Source of the DNA: Deltaproteobacteria bacterium
GTDB lineage: Bacteria; CG2-30-53-67
Direction of reading: 5' to 3'
DNA: 8,836 bases
Assembly (NCBI GenBank): GCA_013151235.1
Contig: JAADIO010000073.1
Span: 1 to 8,836, forward strand
Shown: positions 6,848 to 8,836 of the stretch, piece by piece
Layout: every line of letters begins with the position of its first letter
Numbering within the stretch: the first letter of the stretch is position 1
Notes under the pieces: model-generated
Databases searched by the model: none
What the model saw: only the letters and a program-made list of their open reading frames with translations
What the model was told of the DNA's origin: nothing
Translations under genes and position numbers: made by a program

Positions 6848-8285
6848 ATTCAACAAGGTAGTCCCACAACAGTGCAAGGTGAAGCCAGCGAAGGACCTCG
6901 CCGCCGAAGGGGTCCTTCAAGTCTTCCAGCGCTTTTTTTGTCTCAAGGTCAAGACTCTTGATGGTCTTCTCGATCACCTTTATCGTTCCGGGATCTCCGC
7001 GGGTCAGCCCCTTCACGATGGCATAAAGCTTCCTGCGGGGGAAATTCTCCCGGAGTACAGCAACCTTATCCAGAGCGCTCCCCATCTTCCCTCCCTCCAG
7101 GATCATATCGTCCGGCGAACAGCCGTTGGGGCAAATCTCACGCCGGTAGCCCATCAGGTCCCGTCCGATATGGTCGAAGGACTCGAGGACCTCATAGGCA
7201 AAGAGGTTTTCCTCACGGCTCTTCTCCTTGGCCAGTTCGGCCAGATCCTTTGCGAGCTTCGTGATCCGGTGGATCGGAGCGTTGTGGTGACAAAAGACGA
7301 TGCCGCCGCCGTGCGTGAGCCGGTTCCCATGAAATTCCCAGCTCTCCGATTCTTCATAGAAGCGTTTCAAAACCCGCCACCCAAGCCAGGCCGGGACAAT
7401 CCAGATGATCTCGTCCCCGCCCCAGAGCAGGGTCTCCAGTCGGTAGTTATCTTTTGCCGAGATCCACTCCTTGCGGTCCTTCATCTCCGACAGCAGGGTC
7501 TTGAGAAATCCCCGACGGTAGTTCTTGATCGTGGTATCAAAATCTTCCTGGAGTTTTCTTGTGTTACAGACATCGCTCTGGAGACCACCGAAGCCGTTCC
7601 CATCGAGGTAGATGACAGCCATCTTGTGATGAAGGTTCCCCCGGGAACGATCCGAGGTAAGCTCGTCGAAATCATTGGCAAAGTTCAGGGGAACCAACTC
7701 CGAAGCTTTCTTTTGATCTACCTTTTTGAGCTTGACCAGTTCTTTCCTGTAAAATTCCTGCTTCTCTTCACGGCCGTATTTCCAGCGTTGCCAGACCGAC
7801 TCGCTGATTTTCTTACCTTTAGGCCCAGCCTTCACGGCAGGCCGTACGCCGTCCAGTTCGCAGGGGACAACATTTTTGACTCGACTGGTCTTTGGAACAG
7901 CCACGGTCGGGGACCGCATCTGCTGGAAACGGTTCTTCGCAAGCAGCGTCTCCCGGACCGTGATAAAGTCATCTTCGGCCCTGAGGAAATCAACGACAAA
8001 GGTGGCGTGTTTGAATCGAGGATCCTTCTTCAGACAATCCATCACAGAGTTGCAAATTTGTCTAGCTTTGGAATCATCAGCGTCACCGTCATCCATCTCA
8101 AAGCGAAAAAGTCCGGAAGAGGCGCCCGTGGTGACCGGTTCCAGCCGGGGTACGCGTTTCTGAACATGACCCACAGCGTCGAGCATCAAGAGACTCCCCC
8201 CCCGGGCCGTGCTCAAATCCTGGGTATCGAAGACAAAGTTCAAGAGGTTTACCCCCTCCATGCGGAGATAGTAGGTTGCCGTCAT
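6846..8285 (-). CDS. cas10: Cas10, type III signal-producing subunit; short, HD-less form with GGDE motif
   Basis: This 479-residue protein is short for Cas10, which is usually well above 600. It begins directly in the first Palm region: NFVFDTQDLSTARGGS (16-31) matches the conserved Cas10 start of Palm1, so there is no N-terminal HD nuclease. FVVDFL (96-101) is a likely Palm1 strand. CELDGVRPA (142-150) matches the conserved linker before Palm2. Palm2 has the first metal-site strand VIYLDGNGFG (224-233, Asp228) and the hairpin WGGDEIIW (288-295). The cyclase motif is therefore GGDE, not GGDD. It continues into THGGGIVFCHHNAP (324-337), the usual Palm2 strand-helix, and a helical C-terminal domain. 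Known: Cas10 Palm2 makes cyclic oligoadenylates or, in CorA-linked systems, SAM-AMP when target RNA is bound. Inferred: this one signals only and does not cut DNA. The start is set by a strong Shine-Dalgarno site. The stop overlaps the Shine-Dalgarno site of the next gene. Confidence 0.9.
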   Translation of the reverse strand: MTATYYLRMEGVNLLNFVFDTQDLSTARGGSLLMLDAVGHVQKRVPRLEPVTTGASSGLFRFEMDDGDADDSKARQICNSVMDCLKKDPRFKHATFVVDFLRAEDDFITVRETLLAKNRFQQMRSPTVAVPKTSRVKNVVPCELDGVRPAVKAGPKGKKISESVWQRWKYGREEKQEFYRKELVKLKKVDQKKASELVPLNFANDFDELTSDRSRGNLHHKMAVIYLDGNGFGGLQSDVCNTRKLQEDFDTTIKNYRRGFLKTLLSEMKDRKEWISAKDNYRLETLLWGGDEIIWIVPAWLGWRVLKRFYEESESWEFHGNRLTHGGGIVFCHHNAPIHRITKLAKDLAELAKEKSREENLFAYEVLESFDHIGRDLMGYRREICPNGCSPDDMILEGGKMGSALDKVAVLRENFPRRKLYAIVKGLTRGDPGTIKVIEKTIKSLDLETKKALEDLKDPFGGEVLRWLHLALLWDYLVE

Positions 8286-8289
8286 GATC

Positions 8290-8295
8290 CCTCCT
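8290..8295 (-). promoter_or_regulatory. Shine-Dalgarno site of cas10
   Basis: AGGAGG inside AAAGGAGGG, ending 4 nt before the ATG at 8285. It lies in the 18-nt gap after the CorA stop codon and fixes the Cas10 start. No promoter or terminator is visible in this gap. Confidence 0.8.
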
Positions 8296-8303
8296 TTCGT
8301 TTA

Positions 8304-8836
8304 TTACTTCTTCTTTGGCTTCTGTCGCGCAAGCCTGTCAAAATACTTGTACAGACGATTGGAACACTTTATAGTCAGGAGCAACAGAAAGGTCGATCCT
8401 GCCATGGTCAATATGAAGACCAGCCACGAATGTTTCTTCCAATCCATTATCCAGATATTCATCCCCAGGAACCCCGTGGCCACGGCCAGGACCATCCCCA
8501 CCGTAGCAACAACGGTCAGGCGTGTGGTCGCCCTGGTCTCCTGCTCCGCCTCCTGGATCTCGAGGTATTCATGGCTGCTGTTGATCTCCTTCTCTACTTC
8601 CTCGAAGAGTTCATCCACATCCATATGCTTCCGAGCAAGAGTATACATCTCGATCGCCTGCTGCTGGTTGGATAGGAGGGGAAACTGATAGAGATTCGCG
8701 AAAAGGGAAAAGTTCCAACGAAGTTTATCGAAGGTTTCATGCCAGTCCTTCTCCCCCTTTTCCCTCGCATCGGCGGAAATCTTGCTAAGCGCCCCGCTGA
8801 ACCGGAAGAGGACCACCCGGATATAAAGGAGAAGAA
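8304..8836 (-). CDS. corA: CorA-like membrane protein, C-terminal part (5' end beyond the right edge); putative CRISPR type III effector
   Basis: The frame stays open to the right edge. A GTG at 8816 could be read as a start, but the upstream codons continue without a stop and only a CorA C-terminal half is present, so the gene is most likely cut by the window. Counting from that GTG, residues 10-97 are a charged, mostly helical stalk. TM1 is about 99-120 and ends in the GMN signature (GFLGMNIW, 115-122). A short loop (IMDWKKH) follows, then TM2 at about 130-151 and a basic tail ending in PKKK. This is the topology of the CorA Mg2+ channel family in the inner membrane. Known: CorA-like proteins are membrane effectors of some type III CRISPR systems and respond to SAM-AMP. 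Inferred: it has that role here, because it lies 18 nt upstream of cas10 on the same strand. The ligand-binding N-terminal domain is not visible. An ordinary metal transporter is possible but unlikely in this context. Confidence 0.85.
   Translation of the reverse strand, partial: LLLYIRVVLFRFSGALSKISADAREKGEKDWHETFDKLRWNFSLFANLYQFPLLSNQQQAIEMYTLARKHMDVDELFEEVEKEINSSHEYLEIQEAEQETRATTRLTVVATVGMVLAVATGFLGMNIWIMDWKKHSWLVFILTMAGSTFLLLLTIKCSNRLYKYFDRLARQKPKKK

Noticed and set aside
6777-8675. Plus-strand open frame of 632 codons opposite cas10 and CorA
   Set aside because: It lies antisense to two clearly conserved genes, shows no recognisable domain, and its length follows from the codon bias of the real genes.
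1-8836. CRISPR array, cas1/cas2, transposon ends or other direct repeats
   Set aside because: No regularly spaced repeats of about 28-37 bp, no adaptation gene and no inverted-repeat termini were seen; coding sequence fills the window.

Overview
The window is one tightly packed, leftward-transcribed (minus strand) CRISPR-Cas operon of type III. I read it as type III-D, close to the 'III-Dv' arrangement in which several RAMP (Cas7/Cas5) subunits are fused into long polypeptides. GC content looks to be in the mid-50s percent, with strong AGGAGG-like Shine-Dalgarno sites before most genes. This suggests a Gram-negative bacterium, perhaps from the old Deltaproteobacteria, but nothing here fixes the taxon.

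Layout in transcription order, right to left: (1) 8304-8836, the 3' part of a CorA-like membrane protein whose N-terminus lies off the right edge; (2) 6846-8285, a short Cas10 without an HD nuclease domain and with GGDE in place of GGDD; (3) 4996-6833, a Cas7-Cas5 (Csx10-like) fusion interrupted by a one-base-equivalent frameshift near 6670-6674; (4) 3515-4999, a double Cas7 protein (Cas7-2x type); (5) 1045-3522, a very large RAMP protein of the TIGR03986 / Cas7-with-insertion type; (6) 236-1033 (or 1030), a DHH-motif protein that resembles a diverged DHH-family phosphoesterase; (7) 1-227, the first 75 codons of Cas6, which runs off the left edge. Gaps are 18 nt or less and two gene pairs overlap, so there is no stretch of 300 bases without a gene. 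No CRISPR array, cas1/cas2, tRNA, rRNA or mobile element is visible.

How the parts would work together (established for type III in general, inferred here): Cas6 trims the pre-crRNA. Cas10, the Cas7-Cas5 fusion, Cas7-2x and the TIGR03986 protein assemble on the crRNA and bind target RNA. Csm3-like aspartates in three of the Cas7 modules would cut the target. The Palm domain of Cas10 would make a nucleotide second messenger, and CorA in the membrane would be the effector.

The most interesting point is the pairing of CorA with a DHH-type protein in the same operon as an HD-less Cas10. In type III-B of Bacteroides fragilis, a CorA effector is activated by SAM-AMP, and an NrN (DHH/DHHA1-type) phosphodiesterase destroys that signal. 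This window shows what may be the same circuit attached to a III-D, fused-subunit complex, with a DHH protein much diverged from standard family members. No other effector nuclease is visible in the window.
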